This document shows positions 1 through 9,338 of a stretch of 64,000 nucleotides of DNA, piece by piece (the first letter of the stretch is position 1; each line of letters begins with the position of its first letter). Made by a program: the position numbers and the translations under genes. Origin of the DNA: Bittarella massiliensis (ex Durand et al. 2017). GTDB taxonomy: Bacteria > Bacillota > Clostridia > Oscillospirales > Ruminococcaceae. The DNA lies in NCBI RefSeq assembly GCF_017566145.1, contig NZ_JABFCL010000005.1, positions 106,225-170,224 of the forward strand. Reading direction: 5' to 3'. A model generated the notes under the pieces. The model ran no database searches and had not been told where the DNA came from. It worked only from the letters and a program-made list of their open reading frames with translations.

Positions 1-2257
1 TAAAGTAGATGCCGCTGCCGGGGCCAAAAAAGCAGACGGTGTCCTCGCCGGCAAACGGGCTGGAGGGGTTGGCCCCCGAACCGTAGCGGGCGTTGGCCAA
101 ATCGACCCCCTCGACCTTCCAACCGGTGAAGGTATAGCCCACGCGGACGGGCGCGGCCACGTATACCGCTGTGTCGCAGATGCCGGTGCGGGGCAGGGGG
201 ATGGAGGAGGAGCCGTTTTCGCCCAGCTGGTAGTTGATGGCGTAGGTCTGTGCCTGCACGACGATGCTCTCCTCCGCCGAGGCGGCGATGTAGTCGGCGT
301 CGCCCGTGTAGGCGATCAGCCCCCGGTATGCCCCCGAGGCCGTCGCCGTCCAGCCGTTCCCGCCGGCAAAGGATACGGCGCCGTCGGCGCCGGTGTCCAG
401 CGTCTTTTCAAAGACAATCCGCCCGGCGCTGTTGAGAATATAGAAGGTCACCGGCTGTCCCCCCAGCGGGTTGCCCGCGCTGTCCTTCAGGGTGGCGGAG
501 GCGGTGACGGTTCGATTGCTCAATGGGTTGTCAAGGTCGATGAGGGTGGGGCTGATCGCCGCCCCCTGCAGCTCTGTCGCGGTCTGGGGGCGGGTGGGCT
601 GTGTGGAGTAGGTGGGGTAGAGGGAGATGTCCCGGCTGACGGCAAAGCGGTAGGGGTTTTGAGCGCTCAGCGGTACGGTCTGTATCTGGTCCGCGCTGTC
701 GGTGTACTCCTCCACCCACTCCTTAAAATAGTAGCCGTCGTGGGGGGTGGCGATCAGGGTGACCCTGTCGCCGCTCTCATACACATCGCCGTACACCGTC
801 ACCCCGTGGACCGTGCCGTGGGCCTGGTCCGCCTTGTGCAGCAGCTTGATCATGTAGAGGTCGTCGGCCGACGTGGCAGAGCCGCCGACAACCCCTTCAT
901 CTCGCGGATTGCCTGCCTGATCGGTGTTCACCTCTTTGAGCAGCTGCTCGGGTGTGGGGGCAAACCAACTCCAGGTGTTGCTGTCCACGTCCAGGTGGGA
1001 CCACTGGGGATTGGCGGGGTCGCTAAAATCATTGTAGTAGGCGATGAGGGGTGCTTTCGCATAGGGATCGAACAGGGTTCTCACCCCGCCGCCCAAGACG
1101 GCGGGCAGAGGGGCTTTGACGGGGACCATCGAACTGTACCCACCTTCCGGGGTATGGAGGTAGGGCTGGTAGATCAGTTCGCTGCCAGTCTGGCTGCCGT
1201 CGGCGGCGAGCACCTTTGTGCGGGTGCCGCCGGCAAAGAGCGTGTCGTCGCTGCCGTCGCCTGCCCCGCCGTAGTAGGTCATTGACAATCCTTTTCCGCG
1301 CAGCGCCGCATCGTGGAATACAGACCCGATCAACCGCGCGGTGATCGGGGCTGTGCTGCCTATGGTCCCGCTGCCCCAGTTCGATATGTCGTTGACGGTG
1401 TAGGAATCGTTGTTTAAATGGTAGTTGTACCCAAACAGGCAGTTGACCGCAATGGAGGCGCTGCCCCGCAGCGCGCCCCCGTTAGACGAACCGTAGGCCA
1501 CGTTTCCGGTAAAGGTGGAGTTCATGATATAGGCCATGCCCTTATAGTCGTTGATGGCGCCGCCCAGTTCGGTGCTCTTGTTGTTGGAGAAGGTGCAGTT
1601 GTTGATGTAGAGTTTCCCCTGGTTTTCACCAGCGCCTCCGCCGCCGCCAGAGCTAAGGCTTCTGTTCTCACTGAAGCTGGAGTTCTCGATGACCATGGTA
1701 CCTGTGTTCAAAAAGCCGCCGCCGTGTCTGGCCGCGTTGCGGTTGATCTGGCTGTTGCGGATGTAGATGGTCCCCGCGTTGTTGATGCCGCCGCCCGGAA
1801 TGCTTTGACCGCCGCCGCTGCGGGTGATGGTCACCCGGTCGAGAGAGACCGTCGCACCGCCCGCCACATAGATTCCGCCCCCCTCCATCCTGCCGCCGAT
1901 GATCTTTAGGTTGGAGAGGGAGATGCTCGTCTGGGGGGCGGTCGCCGCAAAGGCCCGAAAGGCCGATATATTGTCGGCGGTGTTGAGCACCCCCGAGTCG
2001 AGGAGACCCGGTACCGGCACTGATACAGTGAAGCCATTGCCCTGTATGCTCACGCTGTGGGTGAGGGCGATCTGGGCGTTGAGGACGATGTCCTCCATGA
2101 CTTCAATGACCTCGCAGTTGGGGTCTGCCGCCGCCGCGGCCAGTTCGGCATAGGTGTTCACCCGCACCACCACATCTCCCGGGGCCGCCGCTGACGGCAG
2201 GGGGAATGCGGAGAGAAGCAGTGCACAGAGGGTGCATACCGCGATTGCTTTTTTCAT
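1..2257 (-). CDS. Secreted beta-helix / repeat surface protein, 5' part (3' end outside window)
   Basis: Frame open on the minus strand from an ATG at 2257 to the left edge (752 codons, no stop). An AAAGGAG site lies about 7 nt upstream. Residues 1-25 are a signal peptide (MKKAIAVCTLCALLLSA, then Ala-rich cleavage region). Residues about 30-330 carry repeated GGGI/GGGF.N.G and F(S/T)xN motifs (GGGINNAG, FSENRS, FSNNKS, FTGN), typical of right-handed beta-helix 'PMP-like' surface proteins. Around residue 507 is a GYYFKEW motif and around 710 YTFTGWK, both of the InlB/Listeria-Bacteroides repeat kind; an Ig-like stretch (ASATLKDSAGNPLGG) lies near 580. I infer a secreted or wall-attached adhesin or carbohydrate-interacting protein. 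The anchor, if any, lies outside the window. The function is not known. Confidence 0.8.
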   Translation of the reverse strand, partial: MKKAIAVCTLCALLLSAFPLPSAAAPGDVVVRVNTYAELAAAAADPNCEVIEVMEDIVLNAQIALTHSVSIQGNGFTVSVPVPGLLDSGVLNTADNISAFRAFAATAPQTSISLSNLKIIGGRMEGGGIYVAGGATVSLDRVTITRSGGGQSIPGGGINNAGTIYIRNSQINRNAARHGGGFLNTGTMVIENSSFSENRSLSSGGGGGAGENQGKLYINNCTFSNNKSTELGGAINDYKGMAYIMNSTFTGNVAYGSSNGGALRGSASIAVNCLFGYNYHLNNDSYTVNDISNWGSGTIGSTAPITARLIGSVFHDAALRGKGLSMTYYGGAGDGSDDTLFAGGTRTKVLAADGSQTGSELIYQPYLHTPEGGYSSMVPVKAPLPAVLGGGVRTLFDPYAKAPLIAYYNDFSDPANPQWSHLDVDSNTWSWFAPTPEQLLKEVNTDQAGNPRDEGVVGGSATSADDLYMIKLLHKADQAHGTVHGVTVYGDVYESGDRVTLIATPHDGYYFKEWVEEYTDSADQIQTVPLSAQNPYRFAVSRDISLYPTYSTQPTRPQTATELQGAAISPTLIDLDNPLSNRTVTASATLKDSAGNPLGGQPVTFYILNSAGRIVFEKTLDTGADGAVSFAGGNGWTATASGAYRGLIAYTGDADYIAASAEESIVVQAQTYAINYQLGENGSSSIPLPRTGICDTAVYVAAPVRVGYTFTGWKVEGVDLANARYGSGANPSSPFAGEDTVCFFGPGSGIYF

Positions 2258-2338
2258 GGCAAAAACTCCTTTGGCCCCATTGCCGGGGCGGATTTGACCT
2301 TGGCAGCAGGCGAAACAAGGGACGCGTCCGCTTCTACT

Positions 2339-2965
2339 CTATTGGCGTTTGGGGGGTGGAACTGCTTCGCCGGAATTTCTGCCGGCGATTGCCTGCACGG
2401 CCGCGGTCAGCAAGTCGAGCTGGGCCGTCAGGTAATAGGCGTCTTCAAACATGGCAAAGTGGACCGAGGCCCGGACCACGGTAAAGATAATCCCCTCGAT
2501 GACCTTTCGGGGGATGCCGATCCTGGGTTCCAGCTGTGCGGCGTAGGCGGCATAGCGGGTGTTGACGCCCTCGAAAAACCGCTTGCCGTGCTCCAGGTAT
2601 TTGGGGGAGGAGTACACCTGATACATAAAGCGGTACTTTTTGCCGTGCTTTTCGGCCGTCCAGTAGGGCACCTCCCGCAAAAATTGGAGGACTACGCCCA
2701 GGTCCACGGGGCCGTCCTCAGAGCAGTAGGAGAAGGCCTTCTCCATAAATTCGTCCTCCACCTTTGCCATGCAGTGGGCGGTGGAGGCGACAATCAGCTC
2801 GTCCAGGTTCTCGAAGTAGTTGTAAAAGGAGGAGTGGTTCATTCCGCAGGCCTCGCCCAACGCCTTCATGCCCGTCTCGTTGAGGCCGTTTTCGCAGTAG
2901 CAGTCAAAACAGGCCTCCATGATTTTGACCCTTCGTGCCTCTTTCTCCTCGGCTGTCAGTAGCAT
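2339..2965 (-). CDS. TetR/AcrR family transcriptional regulator
   Basis: 208 aa from ATG at 2965 (MLLTAEEKEARR). The same frame stays open far upstream, but that part is antisense to the ABC permease gene. The N-terminal 55 residues form a TetR helix-turn-helix: GMKALGEACGMNHSSFYNYF followed by ENLDELI. The rest is an all-helical ligand/dimer domain with no recognised ligand. It precedes the surface protein gene 1-2257 in the same direction, but the gap of about 80 nt and separate RBS leave open whether they are co-transcribed. A terminator at 3094-3116 separates it from the upstream ABC operon. The target could be that exporter or the surface protein; this is not shown. Confidence 0.85.
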   Translation of the reverse strand: MLLTAEEKEARRVKIMEACFDCYCENGLNETGMKALGEACGMNHSSFYNYFENLDELIVASTAHCMAKVEDEFMEKAFSYCSEDGPVDLGVVLQFLREVPYWTAEKHGKKYRFMYQVYSSPKYLEHGKRFFEGVNTRYAAYAAQLEPRIGIPRKVIEGIIFTVVRASVHFAMFEDAYYLTAQLDLLTAAVQAIAGRNSGEAVPPPKRQ

Positions 2966-3092
2966 CGCCCCACGTCCTCTCAAAATAAATGACTGGTCTG
3001 TTGTTATTATAGTGAATCTTCCTCTCCCTTGCAAGGAGGGGAGAAAGAGTTTTCCAATATTTGTGTGGGTGAACTCGGCCTGGAAAATGAAA

Positions 3093-3117
3093 GATCCAGG
3101 GGCCTTGCCCCTGGATT
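3093..3117 (-). terminator. Rho-independent terminator of the ABC exporter operon
   Basis: Perfect 10-bp stem (ATCCAGGGGC at 3094-3103 with GCCCCTGGAT at 3107-3116), 3-nt loop. On the minus strand it is followed by a T-rich tract (CTTTCATTTTCC). It lies just 3' of the permease stop at 3124. Confidence 0.75.
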
Positions 3118-3123
3118 GGGTCG

Positions 3124-4734
3124 CTATAACCGGGTAAATATTTGCGCGCCCTTTGTCTTCAGCCACCCCCACATGGCCAGGCAGAGGAGGAGGGCCACCC
3201 CGCTCGCCACGGCCGTGACCAAAACCATGGACAGGTGGAGGGCAAAGCCGAGACCGATGAACGCCGCGGCCAGAAGGGGGGTCGCAAAGTATCCCAAAAA
3301 GGAGGCGGCCGATTGCTTGATGACCGTGACCTCGCTCTGCCAGTCCAACTTGGGGAACAGGAGGTTGCAGATCAGCCCCCCCAGGGAGGTGAAGAGGGCG
3401 AAGGCCAGCGGGGTCAGGTAGAAGAGCGCCCACCCGGCGGGGGAGGGGTGCAGGGCGATCCCCGCCATGGTCGAGCCCAGCAGGCAGGCGGGGACGAGGA
3501 CGGTGAGGTTGACCAGGGCCTTGCCGGCAAACACCTGCGAGGTGCAAACCGGCAGGGACTGCAAAATCCAAAGGTGGCTTCCCTCCAGGGAGATGGAGCT
3601 GCTGCTGACAGACCCCATCCCGCCGACGGCGGCCATGACCAGGGGGAAGATGCCGGTGAGTATCCCGGCCAGGCCGGGGATGCCCAACACGGCCTCCAGC
3701 TGGCTTTGGGGCAGAAAGAGCAGCGCCCCGCAGAGCAACACCAACATCAGCGCCCCCATCCCGGCGTTGAAGATGTAGAGGGTGGAGGAGGTGAAGCGCC
3801 GCCACTCCTTTTTGTAGAGGGCCGAGAGGGCGGAGGACTGGCGCAGTTCGCCCAGGCGGTATTTCCCCCTGGCCGAGGTGGTGGTGAAGATGGCGTGCAG
3901 CTGCCGGTAGTAGCGCCCCACCAACAGGCAAAAGAGGGCGAAGGGGAGGATGCACAGGGCCATCAGCAGAAGCCAGCTGCCCCAGTCGCCGCCGGCCACC
4001 CCCTGGGTGAACAGCCGGGCCGGCGGGTAGACCGACTCCAGCTGCAGGGCGATCTGGCCGCCGAGCTGGGCCAGTTCGGTGACCTCCATCTCGGCTGCGC
4101 GGTAGCTCAAGGCGGTGGAGCCGAAGAGGACCCCCACGATCAGCAGCCCGTACAGGAGGATGGAGAGAATTTTGCTGCGGCCCAACCGGGCGGCGAGCAG
4201 GGCCACCGCGCCCCCGAGCACCAGACCGACGACCAGCGGCAGGATGGGCATTGCCAGCAGCGCGGGCACCAGGGCCAACCAAAACCAGAGAGAGGGGCCG
4301 GTCTGCACCGCGTAGACCACGGCGGCGGGGAGGAGGAGCAGGCATGAAAAGAGCAGGCTGCTGGAGTAGAGGATGAGCACCCGGCTGGCGACAATGGTGC
4401 TCTGGGGGATGGGCAGGGCCATCTGCAGGTCGTAGTCCTGAAAGGAGAAGAGGACGCTGCCGGCCTTGTAGATGACGGTGACGAGGGAGAGGAGGGAGGC
4501 GGCCACGGCCATGACCGTCAGCACCAGTTCCGGCCGCCCCACCATGGCGGCCAGCTGCCCCATCCCCACCGAGTAGACAGCCGACATGGATACCAGGAGG
4601 ACGGCGACAAAGGCAAAGCCCACCCCCATGAGCAGCGACTTGCGCCTGGCAGCCGGGTCTTTGGCGTGCAGCATCTTGCCGATGCCCAGGGATTGAAGCG
4701 CGTAGACTTTGCCGAGCAAAAACAGCTTATTCAT
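3124..4734 (-). CDS. ABC transporter permease (large ABC-2-like membrane subunit)
   Basis: 536 aa, ATG at 4734. It has about twelve hydrophobic segments (for example GFAFVAVLLVSMSAVYSVGM, LLLMALCILPFALFCLLVG, and a C-terminal LVTAVASGVALLLCLAMWGW). No enzymatic motifs are seen. The start overlaps the ATPase gene by 8 bp, so the two are translationally coupled and form one exporter. This size and topology (about 500-550 aa, paired with one ATPase) is seen in Clostridia ABC exporters of unknown substrate. With the HTH gene upstream, the likely role is export of a toxic or peptide-like compound; the substrate is not known. Confidence 0.8.
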   Translation of the reverse strand: MNKLFLLGKVYALQSLGIGKMLHAKDPAARRKSLLMGVGFAFVAVLLVSMSAVYSVGMGQLAAMVGRPELVLTVMAVAASLLSLVTVIYKAGSVLFSFQDYDLQMALPIPQSTIVASRVLILYSSSLLFSCLLLLPAAVVYAVQTGPSLWFWLALVPALLAMPILPLVVGLVLGGAVALLAARLGRSKILSILLYGLLIVGVLFGSTALSYRAAEMEVTELAQLGGQIALQLESVYPPARLFTQGVAGGDWGSWLLLMALCILPFALFCLLVGRYYRQLHAIFTTTSARGKYRLGELRQSSALSALYKKEWRRFTSSTLYIFNAGMGALMLVLLCGALLFLPQSQLEAVLGIPGLAGILTGIFPLVMAAVGGMGSVSSSSISLEGSHLWILQSLPVCTSQVFAGKALVNLTVLVPACLLGSTMAGIALHPSPAGWALFYLTPLAFALFTSLGGLICNLLFPKLDWQSEVTVIKQSAASFLGYFATPLLAAAFIGLGFALHLSMVLVTAVASGVALLLCLAMWGWLKTKGAQIFTRL

Positions 4735-5440
4735 GGTCGATCAACTCCAAAAATACGTCTTCGAGGCTGCTCTGGCCGATCACCTCGCGGGTGGGGCCGC
4801 TGACGACCAGCCGCCCCTCTTTGATGATGGCGATTTTGTCGCAGAGCTTTTCGGCCACCTCCAACACGTGGGTGGAAAAGAAGATGGTGCTGCCCTGCGC
4901 GCAGAGTTCCTTCATGATCTGTTTGAGCTGGAAGGCCGCGCTGGGGTCCAACCCCACCATCGGTTCGTCCAAAACAAACAGCTTGGGGGCGTGGACTAGG
5001 GCGGAGATGACGGCCAGCTTCTGCTTCATCCCGTGGGAGTAGGAGGAGATGGGGTCGCCCAGGTTGGCGGTGAGTTCCAGCCGATCGCCGTATTGGGCGA
5101 TGCGCTGGCGGCGCAGCTCCCCCTCGACGGCAAAGACGTCGCCGACAAAATTGAGGTACTGAATGCCGGTGAGGTGGTCGTACAGGTCGGGGTTGTCGGG
5201 GATGTAGGCGGTGACGGATTTGCAGGCCATGGGCTCTCCTTTGACCGAGTGGCCGTCGATGAAGATGTCGCCCCCCTCAAAGTCTAAAATCCCCACCGCC
5301 GCCTTGATGGTGGTGGTCTTGCCGGCGCCGTTGTGTCCGATGAACCCGTAGATTTCGCCGGCGGCCACCTCTAAACTCAGGTCGTCGACGGCCTTTTTGC
5401 CGCCCTTGTACACCTTGGTCAAATGCTCGATTTTCAGCAT
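4727..5440 (-). CDS. ABC transporter ATP-binding protein
   Basis: 237 aa. It has Walker A GHNGAGKTT (about residues 36-44), the signature region SYSHGMKQK in place of LSGGQ, Walker B KLFVLDEPMVGLD, and the H-loop FFSTHVLEVAE. It matches CcmA/YtrB-type ATPases that pair with ABC-2 permeases. It overlaps the permease downstream by 8 bp and the HTH regulator upstream by 7 bp, giving a tight three-gene operon on the minus strand. Confidence 0.92.
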   Translation of the reverse strand: MLKIEHLTKVYKGGKKAVDDLSLEVAAGEIYGFIGHNGAGKTTTIKAAVGILDFEGGDIFIDGHSVKGEPMACKSVTAYIPDNPDLYDHLTGIQYLNFVGDVFAVEGELRRQRIAQYGDRLELTANLGDPISSYSHGMKQKLAVISALVHAPKLFVLDEPMVGLDPSAAFQLKQIMKELCAQGSTIFFSTHVLEVAEKLCDKIAIIKEGRLVVSGPTREVIGQSSLEDVFLELIDHE

Positions 5441-6009
5441 GGGGTTTCCTCCTTCTCTCCCCCCGCTGGGGGGACAGTCGGCGTCTCCGCCGGCGTGATG
5501 ATAAAGGTCAGTTTGCGGGCCTTGCGCCCGGGGGCGGGCCCGTTTTCCACCAGCGGGCCCAGAACTTTGCCCATCTCCATGCTCAAGCGCCGCAGCTCAT
5601 CGTCGGTGAGCATCAGCGTCGAGGTGGTGAGGGCGATGTCCCCCTTGGCCGGGTCGGGGGGCGGCTGCTCTGCAAAGTAGCGCTCAAAGTCGCCCATGAT
5701 GCCCAGGAGGATGGCAAACAGCCCCTGGTGCATCTGCTCCAGCTCCTCCCCGCTGCCGTGCCACGGCGGGCTGGGGGCCAGGCGGTAGACCCGCTCCACC
5801 GAACCCCGCACCGGCCGCTCCTCGACCACCTGCAGGAGCTCCAGCTGCGCCAGCTTTTTGATGTGCCGGTAGAGGGTGGCCTTCGGCACGTCGCAGAGGG
5901 CGGCGGCAATCTCGCCGCTGGTGGCGGTGGGGTGCAAGATCAGGTGCTGCACGATCCGCATCCGCACCGGGTTGAGCATGGCCTTCATGGTGTCTGCTGT
6001 GAACTGCAA
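5434..6009 (-). CDS. ArsR-like winged-helix regulator of the ABC operon
   Basis: 191 aa from TTG at 6009, with GGAGGGG about 7 nt upstream. The N-terminal winged helix reads MKAMLNPVRMRIVQHLILHP ... SGEIAAALCDVPKATLYRHIKKL, the ArsR/HTH_20 pattern for regulators that sense through the C-terminal half. The C-terminal domain is helical and unassigned. As first gene of the operon it most likely controls its own exporter. An AT-rich promoter-like region (TTGATACTATTATC on the minus strand, about 6035-6055) lies upstream. Confidence 0.8.
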   Translation of the reverse strand: MQFTADTMKAMLNPVRMRIVQHLILHPTATSGEIAAALCDVPKATLYRHIKKLAQLELLQVVEERPVRGSVERVYRLAPSPPWHGSGEELEQMHQGLFAILLGIMGDFERYFAEQPPPDPAKGDIALTTSTLMLTDDELRRLSMEMGKVLGPLVENGPAPGRKARKLTFIITPAETPTVPPAGGEKEETPC

Positions 6010-6236
6010 TGGACACCCCTCCTCTTGCGATTGTTCTCAATAGTGATAATAGTATCAAAAGTGAGAGAAGTCAAGCGAAAAAATAAAAATAGAAGAGAAG
6101 GGGGAAGTGCCCGCCAGCGCGGCGGGCGCGCTGGCGAGGGACAGAGAAACAGCTTGACGGCGGGGGAGGGGAGGGATATGGTAAGGGGAGAGAGGCCGCC
6201 CCAAAAGGCGGGCGACCGGGGAGAGGGGTACAAAAA

Positions 6237-7007
6237 ATGGACGATTGGTTTACCGTCGAGCAGATTGAGAGCGACACCTACGCCATCAGCGAATACCGCC
6301 ACTGGGAGGAGAGCCACTGCTACTTGCTGTTGGGGGCGCGGCGGGCCCTGCTCATCGACAGCGGGTTGGGGGTGGCGGACATCGGCCGGGCGGTGCGGGA
6401 ACTGACCCCGCTGCCGGTGCTGCTGGCCACCACCCACGCCCACTGGGACCACATCGGCGGCCACCACTGCTTTGCCCCTGGCGACATCGCCGTCGGCGCG
6501 CAGGAGCAGGGGTGGCTTGCCGGCCACTTTCCCCTGCCCCCGTCGGCGGTCAAGGCGGAACTCCTGCGGGAGGAGACGGTCTTTCCGCCCGCCTTTGACC
6601 CGGAGCAGTACCGCATCTACCAGGGGGGCGCGGCGATCACCTTGGGCGACGGCGACGCCATCGACCTGGGGGATAGGGTGATAGAAGTGCTGCACACCCC
6701 GGGCCACTCGCCGGGACACCTCTGTTTTTATGAGCCCCGGCGGGATACCCTCTATGCCGGGGACCTGGTCTATGCCGGCTGCCTGGACGCCTTCTACCCC
6801 ACCACCGACCCCCTGGCCTTTTGGCGGTCCATCCAGCGGGTACACGCCCTGTCGCCCCGGCGGGTGCTGCCCGGCCACCACCGCCTGGACATCCCCGCCG
6901 AACTGGTGGGGGAGATCGACCGGGCCTTTGCCGGCCTCTGGCAAAAGGGGGAGTGCCGCCAGGGCTTGGGGGTGCGCGATTTCGGCGCCTTTCAGTTGCA
7001 CCTGTAA
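6237..7007 (+). CDS. Metallo-beta-lactamase fold hydrolase
   Basis: 256 aa, ATG at 6237 behind GAGGGG. Metal ligands are the THAHWDHIGG motif (HxHxDH, about residue 70), HTPGHSPGH (His3) and AGDLVYAG (bridging Asp), with PGHH near the end as the last ligand. This is the glyoxalase II / generic MBL layout with a binuclear metal site. The substrate cannot be told from sequence. The gene stands alone between a promoter region at 6010-6236 and a strong terminator. Confidence 0.9.
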   Translation: MDDWFTVEQIESDTYAISEYRHWEESHCYLLLGARRALLIDSGLGVADIGRAVRELTPLPVLLATTHAHWDHIGGHHCFAPGDIAVGAQEQGWLAGHFPLPPSAVKAELLREETVFPPAFDPEQYRIYQGGAAITLGDGDAIDLGDRVIEVLHTPGHSPGHLCFYEPRRDTLYAGDLVYAGCLDAFYPTTDPLAFWRSIQRVHALSPRRVLPGHHRLDIPAELVGEIDRAFAGLWQKGECRQGLGVRDFGAFQLHL

Positions 7008-7036
7008 GCCGCCGCCCGCAGGACGGGCCGATGGGC

Positions 7037-7086
7037 GCGAGGGGAGCGAACCGTTTAGACGGTTCGCTCCCCTCGCTCTTTTTCTC
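7037..7086 (+). terminator. Strong terminator after the MBL gene
   Basis: Perfect 18-bp stem (7037-7054 with 7059-7076), 4-nt loop TTAG, followed by TCTTTTTCTCT. It also faces the convergent XRE gene ending at 7100. Confidence 0.92.
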
Positions 7087-7099
7087 TGAGCCGCCGCCC

Positions 7100-7327
7100 T
7101 CACCGCTTGGGCGGCGGATAGGGGGCGGGGTTGTCGGTGCGGTCGAGCAGGTAGTCGACGCTGGTGCTGTAAAAGTCGGCCAGGCGGCAGAGCACCTCCG
7201 CCGTCAGGGCGATGGTGCCGGTCTCGTACTGGGAATAGGTGTTTTGCGCCATCCCCAGATACTCGGCCACCTCTCGCTGGCGGATGTCCCGATCGCAGCG
7301 AAGGTCGCGAATGTGTTTGTAAGCCAT
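7100..7327 (-). CDS. XRE-family HTH regulator (75 aa)
   Basis: 75 aa from ATG at 7327 (MAYKHIRDLRCDRDI). The Cro/CI helix-turn-helix is REVAEYLGMAQNTYSQYETG, followed by LCRLADFYSTSVDYLLDRTD, the standard short XRE ending. It is a single-domain DNA-binding protein divergent from the FemAB-like gene, sharing a 100-bp AT-rich gap with it (7328-7426). It may regulate that gene or itself. Confidence 0.88.
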   Translation of the reverse strand: MAYKHIRDLRCDRDIRQREVAEYLGMAQNTYSQYETGTIALTAEVLCRLADFYSTSVDYLLDRTDNPAPYPPPKR

Positions 7328-7426
7328 TTTGATCACCCAGTGACAGTATGTGCTATCTGAAATCAAGATATTGACTTTTATCTGTAATACAGATAACATG
7401 AAGAAAAAGGCAGAGGAGGAGATCGC

Positions 7427-8497
7427 GTGCTTGTGTGGGTGGATCGGGCGGACAAGGCCTTGACGGCGGAGTACGAGGCGTTTGTGGAGGAGTGGGGGAG
7501 CTTTTTTCAGTCCCTCGCCTGGGGGGAGGTCAAGGAAAACTGGCGGGCTCAGGCCCTGCTCTCCCGGGGGGAGGACGGCGGGGTTCGCGCGGCGGCCCAG
7601 GTCCTGATTCGCCCCCTGCCGCTGGCGGGGAGGGCGCTGCTCTACTGCCCCCGGGGGCCGGTGGGGGACTGGGGCGACCGGGCGGCCCTGGACGATTTGA
7701 CAGAGGGCTTTGCCCGGTTGGCAGAGAGGGAGCGCGCCTGTCTGCTCAAGCTCGACCCCCTGATCGCCCCCGGCGGGCCGGAGGCGGCCGCCCTGCAGTC
7801 GGCCGGCTTTCGCCACCGGCCGGGGGTGGGGGACTACCGCACCCTGCAGCCCCGGTTTGGCTATCTCCTCCCCCTTGCGGGCAGGGGGGAGGAGGAACTG
7901 CTGGCGGGCTTTTCACAGAAGTGCCGCTACAATCTGCGCCAGGCGCTCAAAAAGGGGGTGGAGTGCCGGTTGGGTGGGGCGGAGGGGTTGGACGACTTCT
8001 ACCCGCTGTTGGAAGAGACCGGCCGCCGGGACGGATTTGTCATCCGCCCCCGGGCCTATTTGGAGCGGTTGCTGCGGGCCTTTGGCCCCACCCGCTGCCG
8101 CCTTTTTCTCTGCCGCTGGCAGGGGCGGCCGGTCTCCGGCGCTCTGGCCCTGCGCTACGGGCAGACAGCCACCTACCTTTATGGCGCCTCGTCCAGTTGG
8201 GGGAGGGAGTCCATGCCCAACTACCTCATGCAGTGGGAGATGATCCGCTGGGCCCTGGCGGGGGGATGCGCGGTCTACGACTTTGGAGCTGTCCCCCACT
8301 TTTTGGAACCGAGCCACCCGGCCTACGGCATCTACCGCTTTAAAAAGGGGTTTGGCGGCCGGGTGACCGAGTGGGCGGGGGAATTTGACTGGGTCTACCG
8401 CCCGCTGTCCGCCGCGCTGCTGCAGGGCGGACAGCGGGGGGTACAGCTGGCACAGGCGGCCCTTCGCGCCGGACGGGGATGGCGGGGGCGGGAATAA
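7427..8497 (+). CDS. FemAB/FemX-like peptidoglycan bridge aminoacyltransferase
   Basis: 356 aa, GTG at 7427 after GAGGAGGAG. Family signatures: an N-terminal F.QS.AWGEVKENW, YCPRGPV, FSQKCRYNLRQALKKGVE, and a C-terminal GNAT-like half with VSGALALRYGQTATYLYGAS, NYLMQWEMIRWA and IYRFKKGFGG. FemAB proteins transfer amino acids from aminoacyl-tRNA to the stem peptide of lipid II; some relatives act on other substrates. It is cytoplasmic and membrane-associated. The neighbours YtaF-like and LtaS-like also suggest envelope work. Confidence 0.88.
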   Translation: MLVWVDRADKALTAEYEAFVEEWGSFFQSLAWGEVKENWRAQALLSRGEDGGVRAAAQVLIRPLPLAGRALLYCPRGPVGDWGDRAALDDLTEGFARLAERERACLLKLDPLIAPGGPEAAALQSAGFRHRPGVGDYRTLQPRFGYLLPLAGRGEEELLAGFSQKCRYNLRQALKKGVECRLGGAEGLDDFYPLLEETGRRDGFVIRPRAYLERLLRAFGPTRCRLFLCRWQGRPVSGALALRYGQTATYLYGASSSWGRESMPNYLMQWEMIRWALAGGCAVYDFGAVPHFLEPSHPAYGIYRFKKGFGGRVTEWAGEFDWVYRPLSAALLQGGQRGVQLAQAALRAGRGWRGRE

Positions 8498-8648
8498 GCC
8501 TGTCCGCCCCATTGTATTTACACCCTTCGCCTTGCCATTTGGGCCCGATTCTGGTATCCTGTAAAAAACCGATGGATTTGCCCCCCTTTTTGAACGTTTT
8601 CCCCTTCGCCCCATAGACTGGTTTGAATCCAACAAATGGGGTGATGGT

Positions 8649-9272
8649 TTGCTGCAGATGATATTGTTCTCCCTCTCGGTGTGCGCCGACGCCTTTGCCG
8701 CCAGTTTTTCCTATGGGGCGGCGGGCATCCGCATCCCCCTGCGCTCGGCCCTGGTGATCGCCGGGGTGGGCAGCGGCTTTCTGGCCGCCGCCGTCTGGGG
8801 GGCGGGGCTGCTCACCGGCGCCCTCGACCCCGCCCTCTGCGCGGCGGCAGGGGCCTGGCTGCTGATCGCGCTGGGGCTTTTCTCCCTGGGGGGCGCGGCC
8901 CTGCGGGGCTGGTTGCGCCAGGGCGGGCGGGAGCGGGAAATCCGCTTTCAGGTGGCCGGGGTGCAGGTGCTGGCGGAAATCTGCCTGGACGAGACCCGGG
9001 CCGACCGGGACCGCTCCCGCACCCTCAGCCCCAAAGAGGCGCTGTTGCTGGCCGTCCCCCTCTCGGCGGATTCCCTGGGGGCGGGCTTTGGCCTGGGGCT
9101 GTTTGGGGCCCGCCCGCTGGCGCTGCTGGCGGTTTCCCTGTTGCTGGGGCTGGCCCTCATCGAGGGGGCACACCGCCTGGGAGCCAAGTTGGCAGGGCGG
9201 TTTCAGGGCGGGCTCACCTGGCTGTCCGGGGCGATTTTGGTGCTGCTGGGGGCGATTCGCCTCTGGATATAG
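8649..9272 (+). CDS. ytaF: YtaF-like sporulation membrane protein (MntP/YtaF family)
   Basis: 207 aa. A TTG start at 8649 lies behind GGGGTGAT; an ATG at 8658 is the alternative. It has six hydrophobic segments in two halves with the family repeats SVCADAFAASFSYG and VPLSADSLGAGFGLGL, the DAFA/ADSL motifs shared by YtaF and MntP. A central basic/acidic loop (EICLDETRADRDRSRTLSP) separates the halves. YtaF is linked to sporulation in Bacillus; MntP is an Mn exporter. The shape fits YtaF better than MntP. Confidence 0.8.
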   Translation: MLQMILFSLSVCADAFAASFSYGAAGIRIPLRSALVIAGVGSGFLAAAVWGAGLLTGALDPALCAAAGAWLLIALGLFSLGGAALRGWLRQGGREREIRFQVAGVQVLAEICLDETRADRDRSRTLSPKEALLLAVPLSADSLGAGFGLGLFGARPLALLAVSLLLGLALIEGAHRLGAKLAGRFQGGLTWLSGAILVLLGAIRLWI

Positions 9273-9338
9273 GGCTGTCGGCAAATCGACAGGGGTTGTT
9301 CATAAAGTTGTCACTTTTTTTATCACGAGACTGTCATA

